DNA of 64,000 bases, taken from assembly GCF_000753735.1 (NCBI RefSeq), contig NZ_JPIN01000001.1, positions 310,001 through 374,000 on the forward strand, given 5' to 3'. The position numbers and the translations under genes were made by a program. The notes beneath the pieces were generated by a model, which saw only the letters and a program-made list of their open reading frames with translations, was not told the DNA's origin and did not search any database. The DNA comes from Pseudidiomarina atlantica (GTDB lineage Bacteria; Pseudomonadota; Gammaproteobacteria; Enterobacterales; Alteromonadaceae). Positions 47,739-56,308 of the stretch are shown here, piece by piece. Position 1 is the first letter of the stretch. Each line of letters begins with the position of its first letter.

Positions 47739-48266
47739 CTACTTCTTACCGATATACAAAGTTATTTCACCAACGTTGATACCAAACTTGTACATTTGCG
47801 TTCGGTTAATCATGTTGTCTTCATCGACTAAATAGAGCCAATCATCTAACTTCACTGCAAAAGGTTCGCCGTCTAATTCAATGTTTAAGACATAGGTCCA
47901 GTTAAGCACATTACCTGCAACCTTACCTTCAGCAACGCCCTCAACATCACTGGCGCGCCCTTCATAAAGATCCGGGCCAGTCTTGGTAAGGTACCAAATA
48001 CGCTTTTGCTCGCTACCATCGGCATAATAAAAAGTTTCGTCGAGTACTCCTTCATTGCCATCCCAGGTGCCGATCAAATCAGCGCGGAACCGTTGAATGA
48101 CCTCGCCACTGTAATCCTGCACCATTCCATAAGCAACGAGCTCACCGTTAAAGAACTCCTCTAACTTTAAATGTGGCTCAGTGTCTTTATACGTATCAAG
48201 CGAAGTTGAACAACCTACCAGCAAGAACAAACAACTCGCAGCTAAAATTAAGCTTAATTTTTTCAT
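47739..48266 (-). CDS. DUF3833 lipoprotein
   Basis: 175 residues. Lipoprotein signal LILAASCLFLLVGC, then a lipocalin-like beta-rich body with YKDTEPHLKLEEFFNGELVA, the usual DUF3833 opening. DWLYLVDEDNMINRTQMYKFGINVGEITLY closes it. The family often sits in light or oxidative stress clusters beside a cyclopropane-synthase-like enzyme. I use the ATG at 48266, which shares a base with the upstream gene's TGA; the in-frame TTG one codon earlier is also possible. Last gene of the ten-gene operon. Confidence 0.85.
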   Translation of the reverse strand: MKKLSLILAASCLFLLVGCSTSLDTYKDTEPHLKLEEFFNGELVAYGMVQDYSGEVIQRFRADLIGTWDGNEGVLDETFYYADGSEQKRIWYLTKTGPDLYEGRASDVEGVAEGKVAGNVLNWTYVLNIELDGEPFAVKLDDWLYLVDEDNMINRTQMYKFGINVGEITLYIGKK

Positions 48267-48784
48267 CAAGAGGCTCCAATGAGTTCATCGCGTTCATCGC
48301 GAAACCGTGATTGAGGACTTAGCCAAATCGCGAGAAAATCCTCGGTAAAGGTGGCCGATGGAATTTCACCTAATTTGCTATCGGCATTATAGAATTCACT
48401 GTAGCCGTCCGACGTTTCGAACAACATCAGACAATCACCTTCACGCACATCAGGCCACATGTCAGCTAGCTCGGTCAGCCATTGCTCATGCTCAGAGGTT
48501 ATTTCGATATCTAAGCGTTCCCATTCTTCACGAGTGGTGTCGACCAAATCTTGTGCTTCAATGTCGCGCAAGTAACTGAGTCGCAATGCGCGCTGTTGGT
48601 AGCTGTCATAATTGCCCGAGTCAGTAAATAATTCGGCATCATAAACATCCCAAAATAGAACACTTAGGCGAGTCTTCCCGACAGCATCTAGCGTGCTTAG
48701 TCGATCAGCTTGACAGCTCGCGTAAGCATTAGCATTGAGTCCAAGCAGAAGCGCAGTAGCCACTGCGTAAGCGACTTTAACCAT
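48266..48784 (-). CDS. Chalcone-isomerase-like exported protein
   Basis: 172 residues, signal peptide VATALLLGLNANAYAS. The pattern DAVGKTRLSVLFWDVYDAEL, then LRLSYLRDIEAQDLVDTTREEWERL is characteristic of bacterial chalcone-isomerase-like (fatty-acid-binding) proteins, which lack flavonoid substrates in bacteria. A lipid-binding role in the envelope is inferred. The ATG at 48784 is 6 bases after GGAGG and overlaps the upstream DUF2878 end. Member of the ECF/ChrR-linked operon. Confidence 0.8.
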   Translation of the reverse strand: MVKVAYAVATALLLGLNANAYASCQADRLSTLDAVGKTRLSVLFWDVYDAELFTDSGNYDSYQQRALRLSYLRDIEAQDLVDTTREEWERLDIEITSEHEQWLTELADMWPDVREGDCLMLFETSDGYSEFYNADSKLGEIPSATFTEDFLAIWLSPQSRFRDERDELIGAS

Positions 48785-49319
48785 TTGCAACCTCCATCTT
48801 TTGTGTGCCACCCCAACGCTGCATAAGCCAAGCGAATAGGACCATATAAACTCCCCAGAGTACGCCGTAAGTGACCCAGAGCAGCCACTCGGTGACTAAG
48901 ATCTCTGCTGCACCAAGGCGCGCACCTACAGCGTAGGTTAAGGGACCCGAAGCAATACCGATAACTGCAGCGACCCAATAGCGTCCAGCTAACCAATCCA
49001 GCGTTGTGGTGACCATAGCGGCAAAACCCAACCACAGAACAATCAACCATAACGGTAGCCAACCACCGGTAAAGTCGAGCACGCCAAGGCTTACCACCAA
49101 AGCTTCCAAACCCAGTCCCAAGGCAAGCAGAACGCTATAAAGACGCCAATTAAAACCAGGTCGCGTACTACTTAAAAATATCTGCACTGCCACTATTGGC
49201 AAAGCCAGTAACAACCAATCGCCACGTCCAGCTACGGTACTGAACCACACTAAGTCAAACCAGAGTAAGCCAGCTAAACGTCTTAGAGTGACTGATTTTA
49301 GCCAATTCGGCAGCGTCAT
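48777..49319 (-). CDS. DUF2878 membrane protein
   Basis: 180 residues with about five hydrophobic helices (WLLLALPIVAVQIFL, LYSVLLALGLGLEALVVSL, WLPLWLIVLWLGFAAMV, and two later, including WVTYGVLWGVYMVLFAWL). It matches DUF2878, of unknown function, often beside cyclopropane-synthase-like enzymes. The ATG at 49319 overlaps the cfa stop codon (TAATG). Its role in the lipid operon is unknown, perhaps a membrane partner of the desaturase or methyltransferase. Confidence 0.78.
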   Translation of the reverse strand: MTLPNWLKSVTLRRLAGLLWFDLVWFSTVAGRGDWLLLALPIVAVQIFLSSTRPGFNWRLYSVLLALGLGLEALVVSLGVLDFTGGWLPLWLIVLWLGFAAMVTTTLDWLAGRYWVAAVIGIASGPLTYAVGARLGAAEILVTEWLLWVTYGVLWGVYMVLFAWLMQRWGGTQKMEVANG

Positions 49320-50554
49320 TAGCGCGCCGCCGGCTTGGTTGCGACTAGTTGGACTGCTGAGCAGGTACGCTCCAAGAAACCGCCTTCGCAGTAACTCAGG
49401 TAAAAATTCCACAACCGACCAAAACGATCGTCGTAGCCAGCTTGCCGCAACTGCGGATGCGCCGCATTAAACTTGAGCCGCCAGTCGCGCAGGGTCTTAG
49501 CGTAGTCAAAACCAATATCATGGACTTGCCGCACAACCATGTCAGTGTGCTTAGTAAACATTTCGGTGATCATCGTTAACGACGGCAAAAAACCGCCCGG
49601 GAATACGTGTTGCTGAATAAAATCAACCGAGTAGGCATAACTCTTCATGCGTTGATCAGCGATAGTAATAGCTTGCAGCGCCATTTTGCCATTCGGCTTT
49701 AATAATCGGCTGCAAGTCTTAAAATAAGTCGGCATAAACTGTCGTCCAACCGCTTCGATCATTTCTACCGAGATTAATTTGTCATATTGACCTTCGAGAT
49801 CCCGATAGTCCTCAAGCAGCAAGGTCACTCGATCACTTAGACCTGCGTCTGCGACCTTTTGTTGCGCATGTTTGAACTGTTCTTTCGAAATCGTTGTGGT
49901 GGTCACACGGCAGCCATAATGCTGAGCGGCGTAAAGCGCCAAGCCACCCCAACCGGTGCCAATCTCGATCAGATGGTCGGTGGGCTTCAACTCGAGGCTG
50001 TCACACAAACGTTTGAGTTTGTATTGCTGGGCTGCAGTCAAATCAGCATCAGCAGTCGGATAGACTGCGCTTGAATACTGCATCGCTGGGTCGAGGAATG
50101 CTTCGTACAAGTCATTGCCCAAATCGTAATGCGCTGAAATGTTTTCTTTGGCTTGTTGCTTATGATTGCGACGACGCCAATGCTGAAACTTTTGATACGG
50201 CATGAGTAACCAGCTGAATTTCGCTTCGAAGGCGTCAAGCGCTGGAAGGTTCCGTGCAAATACTTGAATCACAGCGGTCAGATCCGGAGTTTCCCATTCC
50301 TGATCGATAAAGGTTTCCCCCGAAGCAATGCTACCGCCAAATAGTAACTTACGATAAAAACTCGGTTTCAATACGTTAATTTCAGCGCGCAATTCGCTTA
50401 ACTCGTTGCCAAAGTGTCCGACGACCTCGCCATTTTCACGCAAGGTAACGAAGCCCTCACGCAACTCCTGTAGCAGGCGTAATACGGCACGACGCGCCCA
50501 TTTTTCTGTAGTTTTCGCTTGTGCCATAATGGCCATCGCAGTTTCTGTACTCAT
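49319..50554 (-). CDS. cfa: Cyclopropane-fatty-acyl-phospholipid synthase-like methyltransferase
   Basis: SAM-dependent methyltransferase acting on unsaturated acyl chains in phospholipids. 411 residues. It has AHYDLGNDLYEAFLDPAMQYS, the glycine-rich SAM motif LIEIGTGWGGLALYAAQHYG and the catalytic region KLISVEMIEAVGRQFMPTYF with bicarbonate-site-type residues. Its relatives either make cyclopropanes or, like Rhodobacter UfaM, add a methyl branch on the way to furan fatty acids; the surrounding genes favour the latter. Part of the ECF/ChrR-linked operon. Confidence 0.88.
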   Translation of the reverse strand: MSTETAMAIMAQAKTTEKWARRAVLRLLQELREGFVTLRENGEVVGHFGNELSELRAEINVLKPSFYRKLLFGGSIASGETFIDQEWETPDLTAVIQVFARNLPALDAFEAKFSWLLMPYQKFQHWRRRNHKQQAKENISAHYDLGNDLYEAFLDPAMQYSSAVYPTADADLTAAQQYKLKRLCDSLELKPTDHLIEIGTGWGGLALYAAQHYGCRVTTTTISKEQFKHAQQKVADAGLSDRVTLLLEDYRDLEGQYDKLISVEMIEAVGRQFMPTYFKTCSRLLKPNGKMALQAITIADQRMKSYAYSVDFIQQHVFPGGFLPSLTMITEMFTKHTDMVVRQVHDIGFDYAKTLRDWRLKFNAAHPQLRQAGYDDRFGRLWNFYLSYCEGGFLERTCSAVQLVATKPAAR

Positions 50555-50581
50555 AGCTGCCCCAAAACTTCCTTAATATTG

Positions 50582-51313
50582 TTATGGATGGTCATAAACA
50601 GGTGTCTTTTTCAACCACAACCGCAACGCTTGCCAATAGATTGCTGCAACGGTAGTGATGGTATTTATCGGATATCTCAATAATACGCCACGAATGCTCT
50701 TGCGGTTCAATTCAACACGACGTAATCGTAACGTGGCACTAAAATGGCGTTCCTCTTTCACGGCCGCAAGGTGAATTGTGCAGCGATTGTCAGGTTGCTG
50801 ATACGGCGGAGTTATTTGCCATTCGTAGCGCATATCTATGGGATTAAATGGCGATACGTGAAAGGCTTTGTCGTGACTTAATGGCTGGGTCAGATCAAGT
50901 AAATAATAATGCCGTTCGTTCCACGGGGTATTGCTGACTTCGGCAAGCATGTGGCTATACTCCGTCGCCCCTTCAGGTAGCAAAAAATAACAATTGATAG
51001 GACTAAAATAGAGACCCATGGTACGTAAGTTACCGAGAAAAAAAACGCGTCCGGTTAATTTGCGACCGGCAAGAGCTGACATTTTGTCTCGCACTGCAGT
51101 GGCCAAATCGCCCTCGGTGCCGCGTAAATAATCCGCTCGACGAAACCAAATCGGTGCGAAGCCTCTACAGGAAAAAGCCCAACTTTGTTGGGCTACTTCG
51201 GGTAACTCATCTAATGCCAACCACCACTGAGCGGTTGGGTAAGCAAAACTGTGCTGCGTAGGTCGCGTTCGTTGGTGAAAAACGCGACCACGCAAAATGG
51301 CGCTACTCAGCAT
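50582..51313 (-). CDS. DUF1365 protein (furan-fatty-acid pathway candidate)
   Basis: 243 residues. DUF1365 features: AILRGRVFHQRTRPTQHSFA, LTGRVFFLGNLRTMGLYFSP, INCYFLLP, EVSNTPWNERHYYLLDL, KAFHVSPFNPIDMRYEW and LRYPINTITTVAAIYWQALR. DUF1365 proteins occur beside a Cfa-like methyltransferase and an FAD oxidoreductase in the singlet-oxygen regulon, where some take part in furan fatty acid synthesis. I do not assign the step. The ATG at 51313 overlaps the FAD gene by 11 bases, so translation is coupled. Confidence 0.8.
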   Translation of the reverse strand: MLSSAILRGRVFHQRTRPTQHSFAYPTAQWWLALDELPEVAQQSWAFSCRGFAPIWFRRADYLRGTEGDLATAVRDKMSALAGRKLTGRVFFLGNLRTMGLYFSPINCYFLLPEGATEYSHMLAEVSNTPWNERHYYLLDLTQPLSHDKAFHVSPFNPIDMRYEWQITPPYQQPDNRCTIHLAAVKEERHFSATLRLRRVELNRKSIRGVLLRYPINTITTVAAIYWQALRLWLKKTPVYDHP

Positions 51314-52583
51314 GCCACTTGACTCCAAGGCGTTGGGTTACATCGAGCGCACTACGCACGCCATCCTCGTGGAAACCGTTGTACCAGTACGCACCACAGA
51401 AATGCGTATGCTGTTGCCCACAAATCTCGCTTCGGCATTGCCGGGCGGCCATCGAAGCAACACTGTAAACAGGGTGAGCATAAGTGAATCGACGCAAAAT
51501 CCGCTCCGGTTGAATCGCATCTGTGTTGTTTAAAGTAACACAAAAAGTTTCAGGTGCATCAATGCCTTGCAAGATATTCATGTCATATGTAACCGAGCTT
51601 GGTCGGGTGCGCGCATCATCGCCATGATGCAATAAATAGTTCCAACTTGCCCATGCCCGCCGTGCCCGCGGTAATAAACGAATATCTGTGTGCAGCACAA
51701 CATCATTGTCTTGATAAGGAATCGCACCTAACACCTGCTGCTCTTCAGCACTTGGATCTGCTAATAGCGCTAGCGCCTGATCGCTATGACAGGCAAAGAT
51801 AACCTCATCGAAATCCTGCAACTCACCGTTGCCGAATTCAAGCGTTATATTGCCTTCACGATGCGCCATGTTGCGGTGCACCTTAGCGATGTCGCAGTTG
51901 CTATGGATACGATCTCCTAAGTGACCGATAAGAGGCTCGATATAAGCTGAAGACCCACCCATAATCGTCGCCCACTGAGGTCTATCGCTTACATTCAAAA
52001 GGCCGTGGTTCTCGAAAAAACGCAAAAAGAAGTCGAGGGGAAAGTCAGCGGCATCATCTATACTCGCCGACCAAATCGCTGCGACCATAGGTAGTAAATA
52101 CAAATCCGCAACGTCTTGCGATAACTTTTGCTGCGCAAGGAATTCCCCTAAAGTCTGCTGATTCGAGCCGAGCCCTTGCGCATGTGCTGCTTTGGCTTGC
52201 TTGTTAAATTTCACAATGCCGCTCAATAATCGGTAAAAAGAAGGTTTCAGCAGATTTTTACGCTGAGCAAACAAGGTATTCAATGAATGCCCGTTGTATT
52301 CAAGGCCGGTGGCCGGATCACGCACACTGAAGCTCATTTCGGTATCGCGCCACTGCACTCCGATTTTGCGCATCAACGCGCGAAAATTCGGATAGGTCCG
52401 GTCATTAAAAACGATAAACCCGGTATCGATGGCATAGGTTTTGCCTTGTACTACTACTTCTACGGTGCGGGTGTGGCCCCCGATGTAGTCATTCTTTTCA
52501 AAAAGTTGTACGTCGTGTTGTTCGTGCAACAAATGTGCACAAGTCATGCCGGCGATGCCACTACCAATAATTGCTATCTTCAT
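51303..52583 (-). CDS. FAD-dependent amine-oxidase-like flavoprotein
   Basis: 426 residues. The FAD motif is KIAIIGSGIAGMTCAHLL followed by QLFEKNDYIGGHTRTVEV. A matching C-terminal segment (TFCVTLNNTDAIQPERIL...YAHPVYSVAS) completes the NAD(P)/FAD-binding amine-oxidase fold. It is adjacent to DUF1365 and Cfa, the same company as in light-stress lipid clusters, so it is a candidate fatty acyl desaturase or oxidase on phospholipids. The amine-oxidase label is by fold only. The next gene upstream, the SDR, ends 25 bases before its start. Confidence 0.83.
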   Translation of the reverse strand: MKIAIIGSGIAGMTCAHLLHEQHDVQLFEKNDYIGGHTRTVEVVVQGKTYAIDTGFIVFNDRTYPNFRALMRKIGVQWRDTEMSFSVRDPATGLEYNGHSLNTLFAQRKNLLKPSFYRLLSGIVKFNKQAKAAHAQGLGSNQQTLGEFLAQQKLSQDVADLYLLPMVAAIWSASIDDAADFPLDFFLRFFENHGLLNVSDRPQWATIMGGSSAYIEPLIGHLGDRIHSNCDIAKVHRNMAHREGNITLEFGNGELQDFDEVIFACHSDQALALLADPSAEEQQVLGAIPYQDNDVVLHTDIRLLPRARRAWASWNYLLHHGDDARTRPSSVTYDMNILQGIDAPETFCVTLNNTDAIQPERILRRFTYAHPVYSVASMAARQCRSEICGQQHTHFCGAYWYNGFHEDGVRSALDVTQRLGVKWHAE

Positions 52584-52608
52584 TCAGTTCCCTGCTGTAC
52601 TACATCGG

Positions 52609-53328
52609 TTATTTGGAAAAGCGTCGCGACAACGCAACTTGCCACGATTGCGGTAGCCGTGACGAAAATTTGAGGAACCAACCAAAGGTTCGTGGAAAAG
52701 TAATATCGAGTGTATTTTTCTCAATACCTTTACGAATCGATGCCGAGGCAAATTCTGGCGTCACTTGCATCGGCATTTCGAAGTCATTTTGCGAAGTCAT
52801 TGGAGTTTCAACAAACCCAGGTGACACGCTCAAGACTTTGATACCTCGCGGCGCAAGGTCCACTTGCAAACTGCGGGTAATGTAATGGATTGCAGCTTTC
52901 GAGCCACCGTAAGCTTCAGCTTTGGTAAACGGCAATAGACGTGCGGTACTGCCGACGATGACCAGCTTACTACCCGCTTTAAGATTTGGCAGCAAAGCTT
53001 CAACACAGCGCATGGTGCCAACCACATTGACGTTGAACACACGCGCAAACATATCAGCTTCGAAATGGTCGATGTCAACGTATTCGCACACTCCAGCGCT
53101 CAAGATAACCACATCAAGATCGGTATACGGCCGCAAATTTTGCAATGTTTCATCGGCATGGGTGATGTCTAGTTGTTGCCCTGCAATGGTATCAGGGAAC
53201 TCCTGTTCGAGCGCCTGTAAAGCTTCTTTATTGCGGCCGCAGGCAACCACGTGATGCCCGGCTTTGGCATAATCCATGGCAAGCTGCTTGCCAATACCAG
53301 AAGTCGCACCAGTAATAAGTACATTCAT
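52609..53328 (-). CDS. Short-chain dehydrogenase/reductase (SDR)
   Basis: 239 residues, classical SDR. Nucleotide motif NVLITGATSGIGKQLAMDYA, then the NNAG-like region VVILSAGVCEYVD, and the catalytic triad Ser/Tyr/Lys with AYGGSKAAIHYITRSLQ. Such SDRs recur in singlet-oxygen regulons. The substrate is unknown; a carbonyl or lipid aldehyde is plausible. The ATG overlaps the stop of the NTF2-like gene (ATGA). Confidence 0.87.
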   Translation of the reverse strand: MNVLITGATSGIGKQLAMDYAKAGHHVVACGRNKEALQALEQEFPDTIAGQQLDITHADETLQNLRPYTDLDVVILSAGVCEYVDIDHFEADMFARVFNVNVVGTMRCVEALLPNLKAGSKLVIVGSTARLLPFTKAEAYGGSKAAIHYITRSLQVDLAPRGIKVLSVSPGFVETPMTSQNDFEMPMQVTPEFASASIRKGIEKNTLDITFPRTFGWFLKFSSRLPQSWQVALSRRFSK

Positions 53329-53774
53329 GCGGGAATCATCCTTGCTTTAATTTTTTTGATGACATAACCAAGTACGGCTACATGCTCATAAATCATCGCG
53401 CCTAAATCATAATAATCGCGTTGCTGAATGATCTTGTCGTCTTTCATTTCCAAATGGCTGACACCGGGCAACACGATTTCTTGTCCGTCGGCCAGCTTTG
53501 GGTGCATCAGACGCATCTGCCAGTTAACAAAGAAGTGTTCACCATTCTCGGCGTATTCAGTAAAGGCGAAATGACACTGTTCAACATTTTCCATAGTTGC
53601 TTTGAAATACTTTTGCAGGTCTTCGAGGCCATGAACTTGATGAATCGGGTCGATAAAAGTGACTTCTTTGTGGTACAAATCGCCCAATTTATCGATGCTT
53701 ACATCGGCAAACTCGTCGTAATGTTTGCGTAAGCGTTTGATGATGTCGTGCTGTTCTTGCTGCTCGTCTGTCAT
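53325..53774 (-). CDS. NTF2/SnoaL-like protein
   Basis: 149 residues, predicted cone-shaped NTF2-like fold: LRKHYDEFADVSIDKLGDLY, then VTFIDPIHQVHGLEDLQKYF, and HFFVNWQMRLMHPKLADGQE. Members are small-molecule enzymes or lipid carriers; no catalytic pair is obvious. It follows the photolyase gene by 53 bases and overlaps the SDR gene, and is likely part of the same transcript or of a shorter one driven from inside phr. Confidence 0.75.
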   Translation of the reverse strand: MTDEQQEQHDIIKRLRKHYDEFADVSIDKLGDLYHKEVTFIDPIHQVHGLEDLQKYFKATMENVEQCHFAFTEYAENGEHFFVNWQMRLMHPKLADGQEIVLPGVSHLEMKDDKIIQQRDYYDLGAMIYEHVAVLGYVIKKIKARMIPA

Positions 53775-53827
53775 GTATTACCTCCGCGTTCCCATTGTGA
53801 GTTTTGTTATCATTATAGTTGCTACCA

Positions 53828-55231
53828 CTACAATGCCTTGAACTTGCGTAGAAAGCCTTCCCTTGCCTCTTTGTGATCGACTATCGGTGTCGGATAATCG
53901 ACATCGCTTAATTTTAGCCACTGTTCCGGTGCGTGAATTTCGCGCTGCGGACAATGCGCTAACTCTGGCACATACTTACGAATATAGCTGCCGTCGGGAT
54001 CAACTTTTTGACTTTGTGAAGTAGGATTGAACACCCGAAAGTAAGGCACTGCGTCCGTGCCTGTTGATGCACTCCATTGCCAACCGCCATTATTTGCAGG
54101 GAAGCTACCATCGATAAGGTTTTGCATGAAGAACCGCTCACCTTTACGCCAATCAATATGTAAGTCTTTTACCAAGAAATTAGCAACGATCATTCTTACC
54201 CGATTGTGCATCCAGCCTTCTTGTTGCAACTGCCGCATTCCTGCATCGACAATCGGATAACCTGTGCGCCCCTCACACCACGCTTGGAAATCGGTCGCGC
54301 TGTCATTCCAAGGAAATGCATCAGTGTGAGGCTGAAATGCTTGTCCCCAACTCAAACGTGGCTCTGCATCCATCAGGTGTTGATAAAATTCACGCCAAGC
54401 TAATTCACTTAGCCAAGTATGCGCACCTTCATTCAGACCATCCGGAAACTCAGGTGCAAGTTGCTGCAATCTTCGGGCTGCAGTAACCGGACCCAACGCC
54501 CCCAGTTCAAAATACGCAGATAATTTTGACGTGCCATGAATTGCCGGCAAGTCGCGATCAGCGTTGTAGTCTCTGACCTGTTCCGCAACAAAAGCATCTA
54601 GTTGTTGCCACACGGCATGCTCACCAACCACCCACGCCGAGCTGTCCCGTCGCGCATAATCAACGGTTTCAGGAAAACTCGGACACTGCACAGCAGTCCT
54701 ATTTGGTTTTTCATACGGTTTTGGCAACCCCGTGGTTCGCAAATGCTGCTGCCATGCTTTAAAGTAAGGCGTAAATTTTTTGTAGTAAGCACCGGCTTGT
54801 GTTCGCAGAATCGGCGGAACTAAGACTTCCCCGTGAAAACTAGTCACCGCCACGCCATTGTCGGTAAGCCAATTGCGGGTTGCACGATCGCGTCGTTGTT
54901 CGTGCAACGGATACTCACAGTTCCAATAAACCTGCTGGATCTCATGCTCAGCACAAAAATCACGCACTACGCGCGGTACTGTTTGCCAGTCGCGTACACT
55001 TTTAATGTGCAGTGCAATCCCCCACTGCGCAGCTTCTTGCTGGAGTTCCTTGAGATGACGGAGCAATAAATCGACTTTTATTGGTGCCCAATCGTGCGCT
55101 TGCCATTGCGCTTCGCTATATAAATACAGACCGAAAATCGGCTCGTTATTGGCGCAAGATTGCAACGCTGCAGCGACCGTCGGATTATCGCGTAGTCGCA
55201 GGTCATTGCGAAACCATATCAATTGTTTCAT
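53828..55231 (-). CDS. phrB: Deoxyribodipyrimidine photolyase (class I CPD)
   Basis: Repairs cyclobutane pyrimidine dimers using blue light. 467 residues. The N-terminal antenna-binding domain opens KQLIWFRNDLRLRDNPTVAA; the FAD domain shows ELAWREFYQHLM, GMRQLQQEGWMHNRVRM and GGWQWSASTGTDAVPYFR. The segment VDPDGSYIRKYVPELA near residue 415 is the conserved photolyase end. The start overlaps the upstream DUF523-1722 stop. It places DNA repair in a light-responsive operon. Confidence 0.95.
   Translation of the reverse strand: MKQLIWFRNDLRLRDNPTVAAALQSCANNEPIFGLYLYSEAQWQAHDWAPIKVDLLLRHLKELQQEAAQWGIALHIKSVRDWQTVPRVVRDFCAEHEIQQVYWNCEYPLHEQRRDRATRNWLTDNGVAVTSFHGEVLVPPILRTQAGAYYKKFTPYFKAWQQHLRTTGLPKPYEKPNRTAVQCPSFPETVDYARRDSSAWVVGEHAVWQQLDAFVAEQVRDYNADRDLPAIHGTSKLSAYFELGALGPVTAARRLQQLAPEFPDGLNEGAHTWLSELAWREFYQHLMDAEPRLSWGQAFQPHTDAFPWNDSATDFQAWCEGRTGYPIVDAGMRQLQQEGWMHNRVRMIVANFLVKDLHIDWRKGERFFMQNLIDGSFPANNGGWQWSASTGTDAVPYFRVFNPTSQSQKVDPDGSYIRKYVPELAHCPQREIHAPEQWLKLSDVDYPTPIVDHKEAREGFLRKFKAL
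53977..54002 (-). promoter_or_regulatory. Exact TGATCC-N16-CGTA element inside phrB
   Basis: On the minus strand TGATCC (54002-53997) is followed after 16 bases by CGTA (53980-53977), identical in hexamer, spacing and -10 core to the element before the sigma gene. It lies in the conserved coding segment DPDGSYIR and points to the NTF2-SDR-lipid genes. It could be an internal promoter or coincidence forced by the protein sequence. Confidence 0.4.
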
Positions 55232-56169
55232 TAGAGGCCGTACCTAAGTTTTAAGTCGTTTGGATAAGGATTCAAATAACGTTGCCCCGCTAAATAGTTA
55301 TTGGGGAACAGGCGTTGGTAATGCCGCAGCAGTGTAAGCGGCACTAATAAAGGTTCAAGTCCATTGCGATAAGCTAGCACCGCTTCACTGAGTTCGGCGC
55401 GCTCATCATGACTCAATTGGTCAGAAAAATAGCCCTGAATATGCTGCAACACATTGGTGTGATTTGCTCGTGTAGCAGGCTTTGCAAGCGCAGCCATGAG
55501 CGTCTCGATGTAATGGCGCAGAAACTCGGTGGTCATCTCTTGTTGCTCGGCCAACTCACGACCGATGATGCGGTAAGCTTGTTGATTATGAGCTAACAAA
55601 AGTAATTTAAGGCTGGTATGGAACGCTAGCACAGCTGATTTTTTCGGTTGCGAACCAAGTGCTTGCCATGCAGCATACACAAAAACACGCATGACAAAAT
55701 TTTCACGCAACAGCGGATCGTTTAAACGCCCGTCTTCTTCCAGCGGCAACGCAGGGTAGCGTTGCTGCAGTTGCGCCGCAAAAATACCAGTCGCCTCTTT
55801 TTGCGCATGCCCAGTTGCAGGATCATATAGTTTAACCCGCTCCATACCGCAGCTTGGCGACTTCGCACACAGCACATAACCGCTGATTTGCTGCAAGTGT
55901 GGCGTGGCGCGTTCGGCAAAATCAATTAATCGTTCGGTGACATCCTCACCCGTTTTTGGCACCACAGCACGGGTACCCTTTGCATGAGCCTCGAGTCGAA
56001 TCGTCGGGCGCGGCACCGGCATCCCGATACCTACTTCTGGGCATAGCTTGACAAACTCTACGTGCCGGCCAAGCTCGCTGGCGCAAAAAGCCGAACGTTT
56101 GTGGCCGCCATCGAAGCGTACTTCATCGCCCAGTAAACAGGCACTGATCCCAACCTTTATCGTTTGCAT
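55231..56169 (-). CDS. DUF523-DUF1722 fusion protein
   Basis: 312 residues. The N-terminal half is DUF523 (KVGISACLLGDEVRFDGGHK and LCAKSPSCGMERVKLY, with conserved cysteines). The C-terminal half is DUF1722 (the E. coli YbgA domain), with HNQQAYRIIGRELAEQQEMT-type sequence ending in YLNPYPNDLKLRYG. In E. coli ybgA and phr are adjacent too, so the pairing with photolyase is conserved. Function unknown. First gene of the minus-strand operon; overlaps phrB by one base. Confidence 0.87.
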   Translation of the reverse strand: MQTIKVGISACLLGDEVRFDGGHKRSAFCASELGRHVEFVKLCPEVGIGMPVPRPTIRLEAHAKGTRAVVPKTGEDVTERLIDFAERATPHLQQISGYVLCAKSPSCGMERVKLYDPATGHAQKEATGIFAAQLQQRYPALPLEEDGRLNDPLLRENFVMRVFVYAAWQALGSQPKKSAVLAFHTSLKLLLLAHNQQAYRIIGRELAEQQEMTTEFLRHYIETLMAALAKPATRANHTNVLQHIQGYFSDQLSHDERAELSEAVLAYRNGLEPLLVPLTLLRHYQRLFPNNYLAGQRYLNPYPNDLKLRYGL

Positions 56170-56201
56170 ATATCCCTCTACAACATTGGTCTTCCGAGCA
56201 T

Positions 56202-56226
56202 TACGAAAAGTGTTAAAAAAAGTTCA
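56202..56226 (-). promoter_or_regulatory. Weak ECF-type promoter candidate for the ten-gene operon
   Basis: Minus-strand TGAACT (56226-56221), 15-base spacer, CGTA (56205-56202), 33 bases before the DUF523-DUF1722 start. Only four of six -35 bases match TGATCC and the spacer is one short. Confidence 0.3.
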
Positions 56227-56233
56227 TTACCAC

Positions 56234-56259
56234 AGATCTAATTAAAGTTATACCACGTA
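56234..56259 (+). promoter_or_regulatory. Candidate ECF-type promoter for the Lon-domain gene
   Basis: AGATCT (56234-56239), 16-base spacer, CGTA (56256-56259). Four of six -35 bases match, spacing matches the sigma promoter exactly, and the Lon-domain gene starts 49 bases downstream. Confidence 0.35.
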
Positions 56260-56308
56260 ACCACATCAACTAATGATAAACAAGCGCTGAAATCTAGAGG
56301 CAATCGAT

